64,000 bases of DNA from Amblyornis subalaris (lineage: Eukaryota; Chordata; Aves; Passeriformes; Ptilonorhynchidae): NCBI GenBank assembly GCA_018881555.1, contig JACAXG010000131.1, forward strand, positions 186,001-250,000, given 5' to 3'. Position numbers and translations under genes: made by a program. Under the pieces are notes generated by a model that saw nothing but the letters and a program-made list of their open reading frames with translations, was not told the DNA's origin and did no database searches. This document shows, one piece after another, positions 43,401-58,400 of the stretch. Position 1 is the stretch's first letter. Each line of letters begins with the position of its first letter.

Positions 43401-46400
43401 TCATGGATAGCAGACTGGTAATCTCTTAAGTCTTAACGTGTGAACCTAATAGCTATGTAATCCTTCTTTCTGAGGAGGAAAACTGTGTTGTGGGTCTCTT
43501 CACAGCTGGATTTATGCCTATCTGAATTACTCTGTGTGTGTGTCTGTGAAAAGATCAGCGACGGCCGTTCTGTTACAGATAACACCCAGTCCCCCGACTA
43601 TCAGTCACAAGTGGAACGTGTTTTAGCAGCAGGGCAGACCATTTTGCTTAATCTTTTGGATACAAAGGGTAAAAGGTCTTGCTTCTGACCCNTGCTGAGT
43701 CTGTGGCTCACTCAGGCACCTTTCCTGCCTGAGGAAAGGTNCGTGAATCAATTTTGAGCTGACGCTGCCATGCCCCTTCCAGCCGTGGTGGTGGCCGGGC
43801 ACAGCGCAGTAGCGTAGCAACAGCTTCAAAATACAGACCTGTATTATCCAGGAAATTGTTCCTGCACAGTGATTGCAGCAATGGCAAACACAATGTAANT
43901 AATGTGGGTCACACTGAGAGAAAATTAAAACAGATTTACTTGTTTATTTTTCCTGATATTTTCCTTCTTGTGACACCCTCTTTGATGTTCTGAAAACAAG
44001 GCTGTTATCCCAGCATGGACTGGCTTTTTCTTTTGAAACATCTCAGTGCCTATGTTTTTGGAGTGAAAAATGTTTGGATTTGTGGTTTGATTGCTTCTTT
44101 GCTGGCCTTGAAAACTTCTCTGTGTAACAGTACTGTCACCTGTTGAATGGATCCTGTCCAATATAGAGCGATTTGTATTATTTCTAATTTGTTATTTCAG
44201 AAGTACCTAAATAGCAGCTCTACCGAGACTAATATTCTACAAACACAAAATAATACATAATCCCTGCAGAGCAGGTGGTGATGATATATGACAATTATTT
44301 TGGAGTCTGCAAGAGGAAAGCAGCTTTTCTGCTCTGCTCTTTATTTTCTTTAGATATCAAGGGTTGGATTTGGCTCATCCAACTGAAGGTGTGTCTGTAA
44401 CTACACCTCTGCAGGATGTGTAGGCTCTTTTTGCAACAAAAAGCCATCTGAAATAGTACAATAGGATGTTAATTCCTGTGGCCAAGTGCAGGCATCAGCT
44501 GTAGGGTGAGGTTAGTTGTTAGNTAGACTCCATTCATTGTATGGAGTGGGGCCTAATTCGTTTTTCCAACCACATTCAGTGGCTGGAAAAATGAATTAAA
44601 TGTCTAAAGGCTTCTTTCCTGGGCTCCAGCTGCCTCTGCAGGCCGTGGGTGTCCCCCATGAGATCCTGTCTTATATATTTATGGATTTCCTCAGCTATCC
44701 TATCAAATGCTGCTGGATATCTAGGTTTAGGCAACTGCATCAAGCCATAAGCTTTCACTGAACATAATGGCATGGTCACCCAAAGTTAAATAAACTGAAT
44801 GCCACCAGTGGCAGTTTGAATACAAATCTTGGATTACTAGAGCAAACTAGAAGTGAATTCTGGAAATGGATATCTGGAAACAAACTTCAGATTGATTTAT
44901 TCTTTTTTTCAGGCCATTTAATTTTCCTTTCTCTTTCAGTGTCCACACTCAGCAACAACTGAAGTGCAACAGTGATCAAACATTATGGTGTTGGACACTT
45001 CTGCTGTTCACTGTATAGTCTAATTTAACCAGATAAAATAACCTCATACATTTTAGCATCTTTCCAAGACTGAGAACCATCACTCTTTCTTTAACTTCAG
45101 TCAACCTTTATCTTTTTTTTAACAGCAATCCCCATATATGTGTCTTTCGACTGTATTTGTTTTATAGTTGCTTTTTATTTTAGACATCACAGTAGAAGAG
45201 AAAAGCCAACTGAACATATTAGATTTGAATTCCTAGGTACCACTTCAAACACAGCTTAAGATTTAATTGGGAATTTGCTTTGTTTCTTTGGGTTGTAAGA
45301 CCCTGTATTGGAGGGAAATTTTCCACTCTTCTGCCACTGTATTTACTGGTTCATTTAGAAATAATTTCAATGTCCTCTCATACCCCGTGGTTGTGGCTGA
45401 AAAGAAACACATGAATATTTTTCTGTATCAGTGGCAATTTAAAAAATATTTACCACTGCTTCATAGGAAATGTTATGAACCTGCATGAAACTACCTCCTG
45501 TTGGTAAAGAAAAAAAAAGGAGAAGGCATGTTGCTCTGAAATGAGTCATTGATTTGCCATCTGCAGGTATGACTTTTATATTTAGATCTCTAGCTGATTA
45601 TTTTCATATCAATTAATGAAACACTTGTGGTTGGTATTTTACTGTTGGTACGTCTCTGATAATGTAAGACGTCAGTGACATTCATGACGTTACAGTGCCG
45701 TGATCAGGGATAGATGAGAAGTGAATTGGTTGGTGCACAGGTCTGGTGTCAGTACACCCAGCAGTGTTTGAAACCAGGATTTTGATTCACAAGTTGATTG
45801 ATTTTCTGTTGCAGCCTCCATGCAGGTGTTAATGAATTAAACTTGAGAACACATCTTCTGAGAGAAACACAATATCTTCCTCCTTATATGTTTTTAGAAG
45901 ATGAGGCACAGAAGGGTAGAAATCTGCACACTGACCAAAATGATTTCTTTGGGGATTCTAGGTAATCTGAAAAAAAAACCTCATGGGACTGAACGTGACT
46001 TTTTGGGACATGAAATTGAGTCTTCTGTCACAGGCAGCCTCATCATGTAATAATTCGTTTGTAAAGTGATCAAAGTTTATTTAGAAACTATTACTATTAT
46101 TATTCATTTTGAAAATCTGTTACAGGATGTCACTGCTCTGAAGGTTTGACACTTTAATTTCCAAATTACCTTTATTCATGTCCAGCAAAGACATCCTTGC
46201 TCTTGTGCCAGCATAGTGCATTAGCATCCATTCATGCATTTAGCTCTTTTTAAAATCATTTTAGGACTAGACAACCTCAGATGTTTTGAGGCTAAACCAG
46301 CCAATCCTTTTTGTCTCCATTTCTGCCAGTCATCATAGTAATCCCCTTCTGCACATATATTCTTTCCACAACGGTGCCTATTTTCATAGCTGCATCTTGT

Positions 46401-49400
46401 CTCAGGTTGCTTCTGCTTTTATAGCTAAATTAAACAAGCAGCAAAAAAAGAGATTCTTTTAATAACCTCCTGGTTTAAGATATCCGTGATTGTTTAAGTA
46501 AACAAATTCTATTTGAGGTGAAATGTCTGTGTTACTGTGCTTTGGGAAGTCTCAGCACTGTATCCCTGTAGCTTGAGGGGTGGTTGAGAAGCAAATGGAT
46601 GGAGTGGAAGTTTTGCANCTGAAAATATAGGTGTTTGATCACTCTTCACACCTCTGCTCACATGTATTTGTACCATTTTTGGATTTATTTTAAAATCTAT
46701 TTGGTTAAAAATCTGGCCAGAAGAAATGTTTTATACTTGCCCCACATTTATCTTGCTCTATAAATATGTGGATCCTTATCTGTAACACTGATACTTTGGG
46801 TGGCTCTACATTGCAAGAGGGTCTCTCTTAGCCACAAATGGCCAATGAGGTGTCCAAATAATACTGGCAAGTACTCAGTAAACAGGAATACTAGGAAAAA
46901 TTTAAAATGATAAAATTTTTATTTTTCTTAATGTCATCAGAATGTCTTCCTAATTTTAATATCTATTAGCTAGGAATTTTCCAGACAAGTACTGGAGAAA
47001 ATAATTCAGGAATCCTGAATTTCATAGAGTAGACTTATTGACCTAAGAGTCCTTTTTTTAACTTTATTTTGTTTGGTTTTTTTAGTATCACGCTGTGATT
47101 CAGGCATGGCAGGCATTTNATGGACTTTTTCACAGACCATCAAAAAGTGCTATTAAGAATGAAGACAGCACACATATCCTAGTTATTAAAAAAGAAGTGC
47201 TCCAGCACATTGAATGTTCTGATGCTTATCCATGAAAAGAATAAACCTATTCTCTTATATAAAGTCGTATATGCCTAATGTTTTAGCATATAAGAACTTT
47301 AATTTGAAGTTTTCTCAACCATTTTAAATTAATTTCTCAAAGCCTAGAATTACTACAAGGTCATATTTCCATGAAAAGGTACTAAACAAATATACTGGAC
47401 AAGGGTGCAGTGTCAAAAATCTGTCATACACCATGTGGCCTGTTTTGAAGAGTCTGTCTTCCCTGTCTTTGGTGAGCACATGGATTTGTAAATAATCAGC
47501 AGTAAGTAGTTTCTAGTTACACAGTACATAGTTACACGGTGACATGAAAAACAACACCTTTGCAAAAACACCACGGGTTGATTTATATGTATATTATACT
47601 GACTGATTGCATAACTTCTTGTGCTTTAGGAGGCTCCTTAAATTGACTAATTTTCTCCAAATATAGGCAGGATGCTTATCTGTTGAATCAGTAACTTCAT
47701 CATGGTCCTAACTCTTTATGTCCTTGGTGTGCTGGCGCCTTGCAGGAGCCTGGGGAAAGAGCAGCCGAAGTTCAGAGCAGCAAATTCAGAGTCGTTTGGC
47801 TCCTCCCTGCGAGATTGCTGCGAGCGAAGTTTGGCCGGAGCAGAGTTTCTCTGCGGCACCGGGCGCGGATTGGCCCCGCGCACCGCGGCTGATAACAGCT
47901 AAAAATAGCCCCGGTATAAAAGCCCGGCCAGCAGCTCAGCTGCCCTGGCATTCCCTCCTGGACTGCCAGCCAGGGAGGAGACCAAGTGCTCTCCAAGGCC
48001 CTGCAAGGATGTGACCAAAGAACACTCTGCTGCCTAACTCCACTTAACAATTAACTTGTCAAGTAAAGACACGCACTAGACTGTGTAACTCATGGGGACG
48101 GCAACCAAGTACTACTTCATAAAAAAAAACCCCATGCAAACTGAAGGTTTGGTTTCCCCCCAGAGTGGGACAGGTGGTCTGGTGGAATGTCTTTGGAAGT
48201 CTGCCTGTAGAATGTTGTGGACAAGAATGTTGTACTTGTATAGATATATTCACATAATCACCTGTATGGAGAGCGTACTCTGCGANGATGGTATTCTGAA
48301 CACTTGGAAAAACAAATATGTTTTGATTCAACAATGGTTTGACTAANCCGGCATTGAGAACTTCAGAGTCTATTCTTAGCTCGCTGTTGATTCCGGAGAA
48401 ATTGGGTCATTTCCTTGCATTTCTGTTGCCTTTCAAGCTCCGTCTTTTGTTTTAAGCTGTGGGCTGGGGGATCAGTGACTTCAGTGGCTGAGTGCAGTGC
48501 AAGATAAACCTTTGGGTGTCTGAAGTGCCTTGGATGAATAAAGAAGACACCAGTGTTGAAGACTCCCCTTTTAAAATCTGGCAAAAGTTACACTGAACTG
48601 AAAACAGAGTATAAACAGGGAAAGTATTAGGAAGTATTAAAACATCAGTGGCACTATCAGCCCTATCAATAGTAAACTATTCCCACATCTATTACTTCCA
48701 GTGGCTCTGAGTCCTCCTCTTTGATTTTATGAAGCTTTGCACTATGAAGTTTGTATGTGTGGATTCTCCCTCATTTTAGTTACAGTATTTGAATTTTTTT
48801 TTTGGTTTACAACAGTACAGTGCCAGGTTTATAATATATTGCAAGATTGACAGATGACCTAGCTAATTTGCCTTCAGTTTTGATTCTATAATACTTAATT
48901 TTCTGAAAAGGTTACTTATAAGGACATTCAATTANCTTTTAATTTGTTGTTTTAATTTCTAGATCTCTCATGGCAAATAAGATAATTGCAGAGGGTGTTG
49001 GTTTGATAATTTTGTAGCCTAAAGTCATCTTCGTCTGGTCAAGAGACCCAGCATGGGCAGAGGTGATAGAAACTGCAGGGGAATTTAGGATTTCTCTCAA
49101 CATCATGAGATACCTTTTTAAATATTTATGAATTAGTCTGCCATCAACTCTGACTTGCTGTTTGGCTAGAAATGGATAGAAGTTGCTAATGATGAGTAAA
49201 AGGGTCCATATCTCATTAGGACTTTTCTAACTGATGTAGGTCTCANAGGAAAACCTAGTCCATTTTCTACAGAATGGTATCAGAGTTGTCACCAAGGTCA
49301 GAGCAGTGAGACTGCAAAGACAACCTGGCTTTGGCATTTTGGTGGTCTGTGAGGTTGCTCCCAGGTATTGCAGGTGGTGACCAAGGATCCACACCTTCCT

Positions 49401-52400
49401 TATAAAAGTGATACCTGCTATTTACTCAGTCAAAATTTTGTGATTTCAGCAAAAGATGACAAATTTTTGGAAAATCTTCCATTTAAAAGGAAAAAACCCT
49501 TACGTCTTTCTAGTTAGACTACCCAATATTCTTAGTTCTGACAGACTTAAACAAGGCACCATTGTTATTTAGACGTTCCTTAGCACCAAATTTCACAAAA
49601 AAATTTAGTTTTGGTCTTAAGCCAAGCTCCTTTTTAAGAAATGCCACCACTATCTTTCACTTAAAGATGTAGGACATGGTCTCTGAAGTCCTGATAGCCT
49701 GGGTATGGTGGTCACCAGCAAAAATCTGCTAAAGTAAACATGTATTTGCAGAAGAGAAGTTAACATCTGTGCTTAACTAACGACCTTGCTCCAATTCATC
49801 CTGGTTGTCTGCATTAACTCTGCGGTGAAAAGGGTCCTCGAGCAAAGAAAAACTAAAATATGGTATCACCANGTCAACATTAGGTGCTTCAAGATGTTGA
49901 ACTCCTATGTTGAAGTTCTTAGGAAGGAAAAAACAAAGAACCCACTGTTCATTTCTTAACAGCTTGCGGTGATGCGCTAAGGCGAGTCAGCTGGCAAACT
50001 TGGTGGAAACTTTATCACAGAAGAAGTACCAAAAGGTGAAATGAAAAATGAATGAAGGCAATTTTCTAAGGAGAATAGAAGAGTTCTGCACTTCACAGAA
50101 AGGCTCAAGGTCAGTCAGCTGCATTAACCCAGGNGAGCAGCACTGCCATTGACCAGGGGGACCACATGCAGCGGTTAAACTTTGCTGCCACAGAGAGATG
50201 TAAGGATGTTGAGCCCTGCTATTTCACACTGATCCAGTGTGGGTTTTTCAAGGAGCAAAAATCCAGAGGCCCTTTTCTTAAGCCAAATGGTACATACACC
50301 ACAGAGAATCCTGAAATTCACGGTGCAGATCCATGCGCATAACCTGCTGTGCAGGTACTGATGCCAGCATGTGAACCCATGGGNACTAGCCTGAGTCATG
50401 AGTAATCTCAAACTGAGTTGTTGAAGGCTTCACCTTTTAGAAATAATGTGCATCAGAATAGAGAAGGTAATTTCAGCTTTCAGCCAAATTGTTTGCTAAA
50501 CAAGAGTGTGAAACACAAATGTATCCAATGAAATCAGCAGCAACTGTGCATTCTTTGAGCCTTATTTACTGGGAGGAATTGAAACCTAGCCTGAGATCTG
50601 CATGAGTTTTACATACCATTTTGAACACTCCTGTAAATAATAGTTCATAAATCAGGATTAAAGTAGTGTGCTGGTCTTATGTTGAGGGGGGGATTTAATC
50701 CTGGTTTGTATGTTCATGCTTCAAATCCTAATTAATTTAGACTTAATTTATGACAAGCATACAAAGAAGTGAGCAGAGATAATCAAAACAGGACTTGCGC
50801 TATGAACTCCTGTAAATTAAGACGGGGGTAGGCATTACTTACTCATTGCANACTTGTAACTAAAATAATTTTAGTAATTTTAGTTCTATGACAGTAGTGA
50901 GTCAACAACACACTTACCTGNTGCTGTTTTTCTTCACCATGCTTAACAGCATGGAGGATTCATTTTGAAAAGCAAGGGCTGAGGATTTCTATATTTCTCC
51001 TTTCATCAGCTGCATTATCCATATAGCCCACAATTTGGGACAATCTGTCATGCTCTCCATTGTATCTCCTACAATACCACTTTCCAGAGCAGTCTCAGTC
51101 CTGGTTGGAAGTATCTTTTGTTTTTAATTGAAATGTCAGGTTTGGAATGATAGTAAAACAGAGGAATAAACCACTGGCCTCTAGAAGCCTCTCTACTGAA
51201 TGCAGCATTAGGAGATGATTTTGTACCTTTTCAGAGCCACTTCTTTACAAATGGGTACCTGTGGCTGTCTCAGTGTGAGCACTTCTCAGTGCTCACTGAG
51301 ATAATTATCATTATCCATAATGAGATCCCTCTTNACACTAAACAGCAGCAGGTTTTTCTCTTGAAGGCGTTAGTGCTTATTAATGTTACAGCAAGTTTGA
51401 TGCTGCATCCATGTGAAAACATAATTATATATAAAAATAATTCCACAGTTTTAGACCTGAACTTAGTTTGCAAATCTCCATTCTGAGTAGATTCATTCTG
51501 CTAAACAGAAGAGTTTCAGCCAGATAACTTTAGAGGTATAATGATGCATTTTCAAAATAAGATAAAGGAGAGCTGCTGCAGCTCATGGCTGTGATGGATT
51601 CATAATATCTGGGGTTGGGTACAGAATGGATAATCTCAAACTTGCCAGTTAATAGAGTGCAAAGTTTTCTAGCCTAGGTGTTTCCATCCCATCCCATTTC
51701 TTGGGACATTCAGACTGCACAGCTGTTGTATCACTTCTCGTCTTTTCTTCCATTACTTTGCGTGTGAGAAAATTTACAAGAAGGAACAAAATCACAGTTC
51801 TTCCATCAAATCAACATGTTTTGAGGTACTGTACATCTTTGGAGCTGAGGGGAAGTATCTGCTCACCCAGCACTGGCATAAGGCTGATGAGAGGAGCTTT
51901 GTATGTCCTTGCATGCCTTGTACGTTTGGGGAGGAAAACGTGCTGTCTGGCCCCAAATATCTGAGACAAATCCTTTTGATTTTGCTGAAGTTCAGACAAG
52001 AAATCAATAGTGAATCAAAAGAAAATTAAAATTATTGGATTGATTCCCAGCAGTTNTTAACTTGTTAAGTACATAGCATGTCAAAGCTACTAGCGTCCAA
52101 TAAATACAATTGCAAATTTGCTGTTAATTCAGAACTGTCCCTGAAAGAGATATTTTCATTCAAACCACCCATGTTAGTGCCTGCTTGCTGCTTAGGTGTG
52201 TGGTTTTTTTGGCACCTAGGCAATTAAATAATTCCCTGGTAAAATCAGAGCCCCAACTGCCATTTACTGCAGCTGCACCAAGTTTTTACTTCTTTTCATC
52301 ACAACAATGAAAATCGTTGCCTGTGTTGTATAAAACTTGCAATACCTGCTCTCATGGAATGAGCTGGATGGGAGCACTGGGGGATGGATGTGCTTTGTGC

Positions 52401-55400
52401 CCTGATCCTTCTTGGTAACGTAGCGGTCTGCTGGAGAACTGCACGATAGAGTTACATTCTGGATGCTTGGCCTCTGATTCACCCCCTCGGGACAAATCTT
52501 TGCTGAAGTGAAGCTTGGATCAGGCCTGTGAAAGCTGATAGTGCATCAGAGTTCACCTACAATAGAGGTCTTATGTGGGGACGTGGCCGTTCCTTTTCTG
52601 AAGCCGTCCTCTTCTTTTATTAATGGGATGATGTGCTCATATTCATTTCTATATCTCATAAACCTCAAAATATAATGACTTGGCTTATAAGGAGTTCATA
52701 ATTCAGTGTCTAATGTTCTTGCATGTAACTCAAAGCCTCTGCTACTTCTGACTTGTGAGAAAATGATAGGCCAAACTAAGTGACTCATTCTTTGCGGTAA
52801 AATGAGAGTGTACTAATTATTTATCAGTGTCTTTCCTTTAATTTGGCTGAAGAAAGAGCTGATTTCATAATGCACAATAGAGCTGTGTAGACTGTAAAAA
52901 ACATTATAGTCAGAAAGGTTCCACCCAGATGTAAGCGATAAGTCAGTTTTATATGACAGAAAAGCAGTAAATGCATGAATAGATTCCTAAAGTGGTGCAC
53001 ATATATATGCATCTCTATATATTTCCTCCCACTCACTGCCTTCTACAATGTTTATCCTAAATTCAGCTCTCAGAATCTCTTTTTTAAAAAAACAGCATCA
53101 TATGAACAAGGACTCTGTTTTGTTTGGTCTATTTTAGGGGTTCCATAGGGGAATTTTTGAAAAGCAGAGGGTTTTTTTGAGGTGGGCTGGCTTATTCTTT
53201 CTGTGGATACCTAAAAGCACAGCTGGAATACCAGATGTGGGGTATTCACTCCACAGTTCTGTAGCCTCTGAACACCCCATATCAAGTCTTGGGGCAGGGG
53301 ATGAGTACAAGGTGGTGCCTTATGGGTGGAAGCAGATAGGGAAGGGACCTTCCAGTGGCAGCACTGCCCAGAAACACCTTGAACTGGGTGGGGTCTGGGC
53401 CGTTCCTGCAGTAGTTTGTTTCTGGGTTAGGATGGAAATGGCTCCAGGGCATCTTCGCTCTTTTCTCTGTATTACACAGTTTCCCTTCAGCTTTGCTGAG
53501 CCTCAGCACGATAATCTTCGTCTGCAAACTAATTGTGACACACCACTAAACCCAGACGGTAATTGGGAGGGAAGGATTTAAATGTTTTGACACGTTGAGT
53601 CTCTACTGAAATTGCTACATCTAGAGTTTAACTTCCAGAAGCGCAAGGCACGCACAACTTCTGAAGTGAGGGATGGCACGTGAACAGAAATCAGGCCCTA
53701 AAGCCACAGAATTCTTTCACTTAAAAATTACAGCAGGATTTGTCTGACCATTATGTGTTTATCTCACTACCCTGGGCTCCCTTTATTAGCAGTGGAAAAA
53801 ATCAGACACTTCTAGGGCACATTTTTTCATTCTAAAATAGGCATCTAAATAGGTCACATGCATCACATCTTGTAAGTGCTGATATCTTGAAAGCTGATTT
53901 TATTTCTACATTTTGGTTTAGCATTGGCATCATCACCTCATTACTGTGCTCAGAGCTGGCAGTATTTTCTCTTCCAGAGCCAATATAGATGCTTCTGTGA
54001 TATAAATTGTTCAAACCACTTGCGTGTATCAAAACAATATTTTCAATGAGGCTGGAGCTACAGGTAACCTCACTCAAGACAACCCATTTCCCATTGTTTC
54101 CAGGAACCCCCATTAAAGGCAAAAGCCTCACCTCACCATGAGGTGCTAGAGCAAAACAATTTTTCAGCAAAACCCAAAAGCTTATAATTGTCTAGTTGAT
54201 AATACATTATTTAGGGATGCATTTTAGAGATATGGTGATTACACTTAAGTTTTTGGCAGACTTTTATAACTGTAATGCGTAATTACAATACAATGATTCT
54301 TTCTGCCACATGTAAGTACACTTAGCCCATGTCCTTGGAAACTTGCCGGTAGGCCTAAGAATAATCGTACTATAAATGTTTGGTAATTAATGTGCCTAGT
54401 CCAAAAATTACATGTAAAAATTTGAAATCAAAGGAGTAATAACACTTAATTCTCTTATAGTTAACCTTCCAGTTATTTGAACGAGTGCTAATTAGATCTA
54501 AAAACCATAAGCATACTTTTACAGTAATTATAATGATGATTATGTTGTAATTACAGTTGCAACAGCATAATGAGATTTACTTGTTAACCATTTCAGTCCT
54601 TCATGGAGTGCACATGAGGCAGCTGTTGTGGGAAAATTCCTGCAGAACTTGGCCAAAGGGCCGTGGAGATGTTGGCTGTGACTGCTCTGGAGCTGTGTCA
54701 AATGCCTAGAGGTCACGGAGGGAATTGGAGATCATCACAAAAGCACACAGCTAAGAGCACTTTCAGGAAAGGCGAGTGTTTGATCATGCCAAAACCCTTC
54801 CCAAAAGGTCTCTCTGTGTCAGAAGGGGAAGGTAAAACNGCTCCTGTCTGGAAGCTCGAGCTGCCAACAGCCTGTGAGCCANAGCTTTGGCAGTCCCAAA
54901 AAAAGATCGGGGGCAGAAGTGCAGGAAGGGACTTCCCGAGGGCAGGAGGACACAAACTCCCTCCAGGCAGTGATGGAGATGAGGAGGAGGTGCCATTGAC
55001 CCCTTTGCCTCTGCCTGCTGTCCCCTCCCAAGCCAGCACTCCCTCCCTCCATACCTTTTGGCTGTGTCAGGACTTTCCATCGTGTGCCACCTCCTGCGCA
55101 GGGCTGCTGTGCGGTGCCCTCTGAGTCACGCAAGGAATGCACGGCAAAGGAGAGGGAGTAGAGATGACAGCAGTATGTCAGCAGCAGGCTGAGGCCCTTG
55201 GAACTGTTCTCCCATGCTCCACCCAGCAAATCATCGCTCTCCTGTCCCTCCTCTACAACCAGCACCCCGAAGGACAGGCTGAGAAACAGTTATGGGACCC
55301 AAACATTCCCATTCCTCTGCTCCTGAGCTCCATCAGTAGCGGTGGCACCACAGGTGCTTCTGTCCCTTGAGTATTCGGTTTTGGCTGCTGTACCTCTTTG

Positions 55401-58400
55401 TACCACACACACAAGGGTTTTCCTGAGGAAAAGCTCTGCTTTTCTGCCCATTCGTTGCATGGATGCAAGAACCAATGCACAGGCTCTTTTTTCCTTACCT
55501 TTCTTAGCAATAACAATATTAGGATTTTGAACAGCTAGAGGCAGGACAAACAGCCTTCAGAAAAGCAGGAAAAAACATCACTGTTGCTTAAAGCAACGAA
55601 ACCAGCCCTGCTGCAGGACTTCCTTCTTCCCTGTCCCTGGTGCTCCCAGCTGTAGAATAAGGGAGGGAACAACAAAAATGCTGAAAACGGGGAAGAGCAG
55701 AATTATTTGCTCAGAGACTGATCCTGCCGTACGTACCAGGAACTTGTCTCCTCCCCTGTGAGTTTAACCCCACCCTCTTTTTTTATGCTCTGGGCTATTT
55801 TGGGCAGGCAGCGAGGGCTGCAGCTCTGACAGATGAGGATACTGTACCAGAGCACAGCAGCACTTGTTGCTCTGAAGAACTACCGTAATAGGGACTGCTC
55901 TTCTGCTGCCTGCCTTTTCTTAATTATTATTAATTTAATAACCTGAAAACTTGTTTACTCCACTGCTTTCAAGCTTTATCATTACAAATGATGTTTTAAG
56001 AGCTTTGTGAGAGCAGTTCAGAAGGGAAACTCACCCGCCGTGCAGTTGAAACCTCCTTTTACCACTTAATAGCACGAGATCAGCTGGTAGCCTTGGGGGT
56101 GAAAAATGACAGACTCTGTTGCTGCTAATGGGGAAGGAAAGGACCCTGAAATTGAGCTCTTTGTGAAGGTAAGTTGCGCTGTGAACTGGACACTGGTGTG
56201 ACTTAGATCGGCTCAGCTTCTACTGAATAATCAAACTTTAATTTTCTGGCGCTGAGCGGAAGCGGTGCTTTGACAGCCTGTTTGTTATCTCCTGCACACA
56301 CGCTCACACTGCTTTCTTCTTCTTCGTGACATTAGAATTAGGTAATGTTGTGGAGGGAGACTCGGAGTTCCTGTGTTTTATTGTTAATTCTCTCCTCGTG
56401 AGTTTGTTCTGTTATTCTTAGCCTGCTGCCTGCTATGTATGTACTGTGTCCTAACTTTAGACTTGAGGCTGTAGATTTCAGGTTTTCCTCTATGAATCCT
56501 GACTTTCTTGTCCATTTTTGGGATGAGCTGAGGGGTACCATGATTTGGTGCCTCAGCAAAGGCTAGGCTGTTAGGTCTGAAATGTTGATGGGCCATAAAA
56601 CAATAAGGATTGAGATAAGCTGTCAGTCCTCTGATTATTTACTGCAATACTTTCTTTTTTTTTTTTTCTAAACCAATAAAAACTAAATCAGTTTTTGCTC
56701 TCAGTTTCCTCACCCTGAAGCTCATTCTGATTTTATAGAAGGGTAACTGAGAACAGAAACCAATTTAATGAAAATATAGAAAAATGTATACGCCTGTTAT
56801 GTTCAGAATGTTTCAAGTTGTGTATGACTGTTGGTCTTGGGCTGCACAAATCCTACCATTAAAATCAGTGGCACAGTTGAAACCCATGGCACATAGAACC
56901 TTATTAATAGCAAACTTGGTGCAAATTCTGTCCCAGTGAAGAGCCCAGATTTTTTGATGTTCAGTGCATGTTTTGAAGCCTCTACACACGTTGAGGCTGA
57001 AATCCTCTATGCCCACGTAAAATCATGGAATCACAGAGTGGCTTGGGTTGGAAGAGACCTTAAAGACCATCTTGTTCCAATCCCCCTGCATGGGCAGGGG
57101 CACCTTCCACTACACTAGGTTGCTTAAAGCCTCGTCCAACCTGGCCTGGAACATTTGCAGGTGTTTGGTCTCTCTGAGCCTAAACTACCCCTGTAAATCC
57201 ATAGGATTATTATCAATATGTGGGAGTTACCTCAGACCCTTTGCAAACAGAGCCCTGAATGACTAGAAGAGCAAATTCCAACCCCTCCCTTCTGTCAAGA
57301 TGAGGATATGTAATTGCATTGTACTCCTCAAAGGATATTTTGGGCTGTAAGTTGAAATGTCAGCCACATCCATGATGTGTATACACAGTTTCTTCACACA
57401 TCTTCCAAAACCAGTCAGTTCAGGTGCAGCTGCTCTGACTGAGCCAGCAGCAAGGTCTTTTTCCCTAGCAAACAGATTTGACAAGAATTTCAGGCTCATA
57501 AATGCTCAGTAGATCCTTTGTACAGAGCTTAGTGTACTAAAATGGACCAGCATGAGTCCATACANCCAGACACCTCACCTCTGACAAGTTGTTTCTACCA
57601 AACTGAGTTTAATGAAGACGTTTATGGGCTAAAAAATAGGTTGGTAAGGTTGTTTGGCACTCTGTCATCAGTCAAATGTGTTCTGGAATGGAAACCTGTA
57701 GCTACTGATTTCTTTTAGTGCCCACACTATTTCACTGAGGCTGATACGGATGTTTGTGATTTGTGGTCCTTTGACTGCATCAGCTGTTGAAGTGAAGGTC
57801 ATTGCCCAGATTCATTGTGTGAAGCTCTGGATCCATAAGACACTGGGAAAAATGAGCACTGCATTAAACCAAGCCATGCCATCACCTGAAGATTTATAAG
57901 TCCAGTAAGAACATTTTTAGTAATGTGACTTCCTGAATAATGCATATCACAGAATTGCATAGAGAGTCGCACATAAAACTCAGAGCTGGAGCAAAAGAAT
58001 TAATCTGTATCTTCCTGGAGATTTTCCATTTAGGTTGAAAAATTGCAATTCTTGGTGTTTTGGAAAGGTGCCATTAATTTAATTAAAAGTTTAAAAGGTT
58101 GTATAGTAAAGCATGTAACCGGAGTATTTTTATATATATATAAATTTTATATATATATAAATTACACATCTCAGAACTTCAACAATAAAAAGGAGAAGAA
58201 CATCCAGAGGAGAGGCAAGGTGAAAGCTGAAAAACAGGAGAATGTAAGAGAATCATGAACAGGTGAAAACTTTTCTGGAGTGTGACTTTGAAAAGAATAG
58301 GATATGAGTAAGGAGAGATAAACAGGAAGGCTGATCCAGGAGAGACTCTGCAAAAGAGAAGGCACTTCTTCTGTCTGTTTTAAAGCTGGAAAGAAGAACA

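Larger units (their letters stand above)
37434..56105 (+). other. CLIC5: CLIC5 interval between the 5B and 5A first exons
   Basis: For CLIC5B transcripts this is intron, and it also holds the CLIC5A promoter. Contents: an old antisense CR1 (40315-40545), a longer sense CR1 (40720-41446), a G/T-rich run (about 42780-42836) and a promoter-like GC-rich block at 47811-48062. A GC-richer stretch at 54660-55265 has overlapping open frames on both strands and no recognised motif. No other exon is supported. Confidence 0.7.

Noticed and set aside
47702..48080. Reading the 47.8-kb block as a solo endogenous-retrovirus LTR
   Set aside because: Not excluded, but I see no poly(A) hexamer within it and no clear TG...CA ends or target duplication, so promoter is the preferred reading.
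54663..55265. Overlapping open frames (153 aa +, 148 aa -) in a GC-richer stretch of CLIC5
   Set aside because: Frames on both strands across the same GC-richer DNA, with two N bases and no family likeness.
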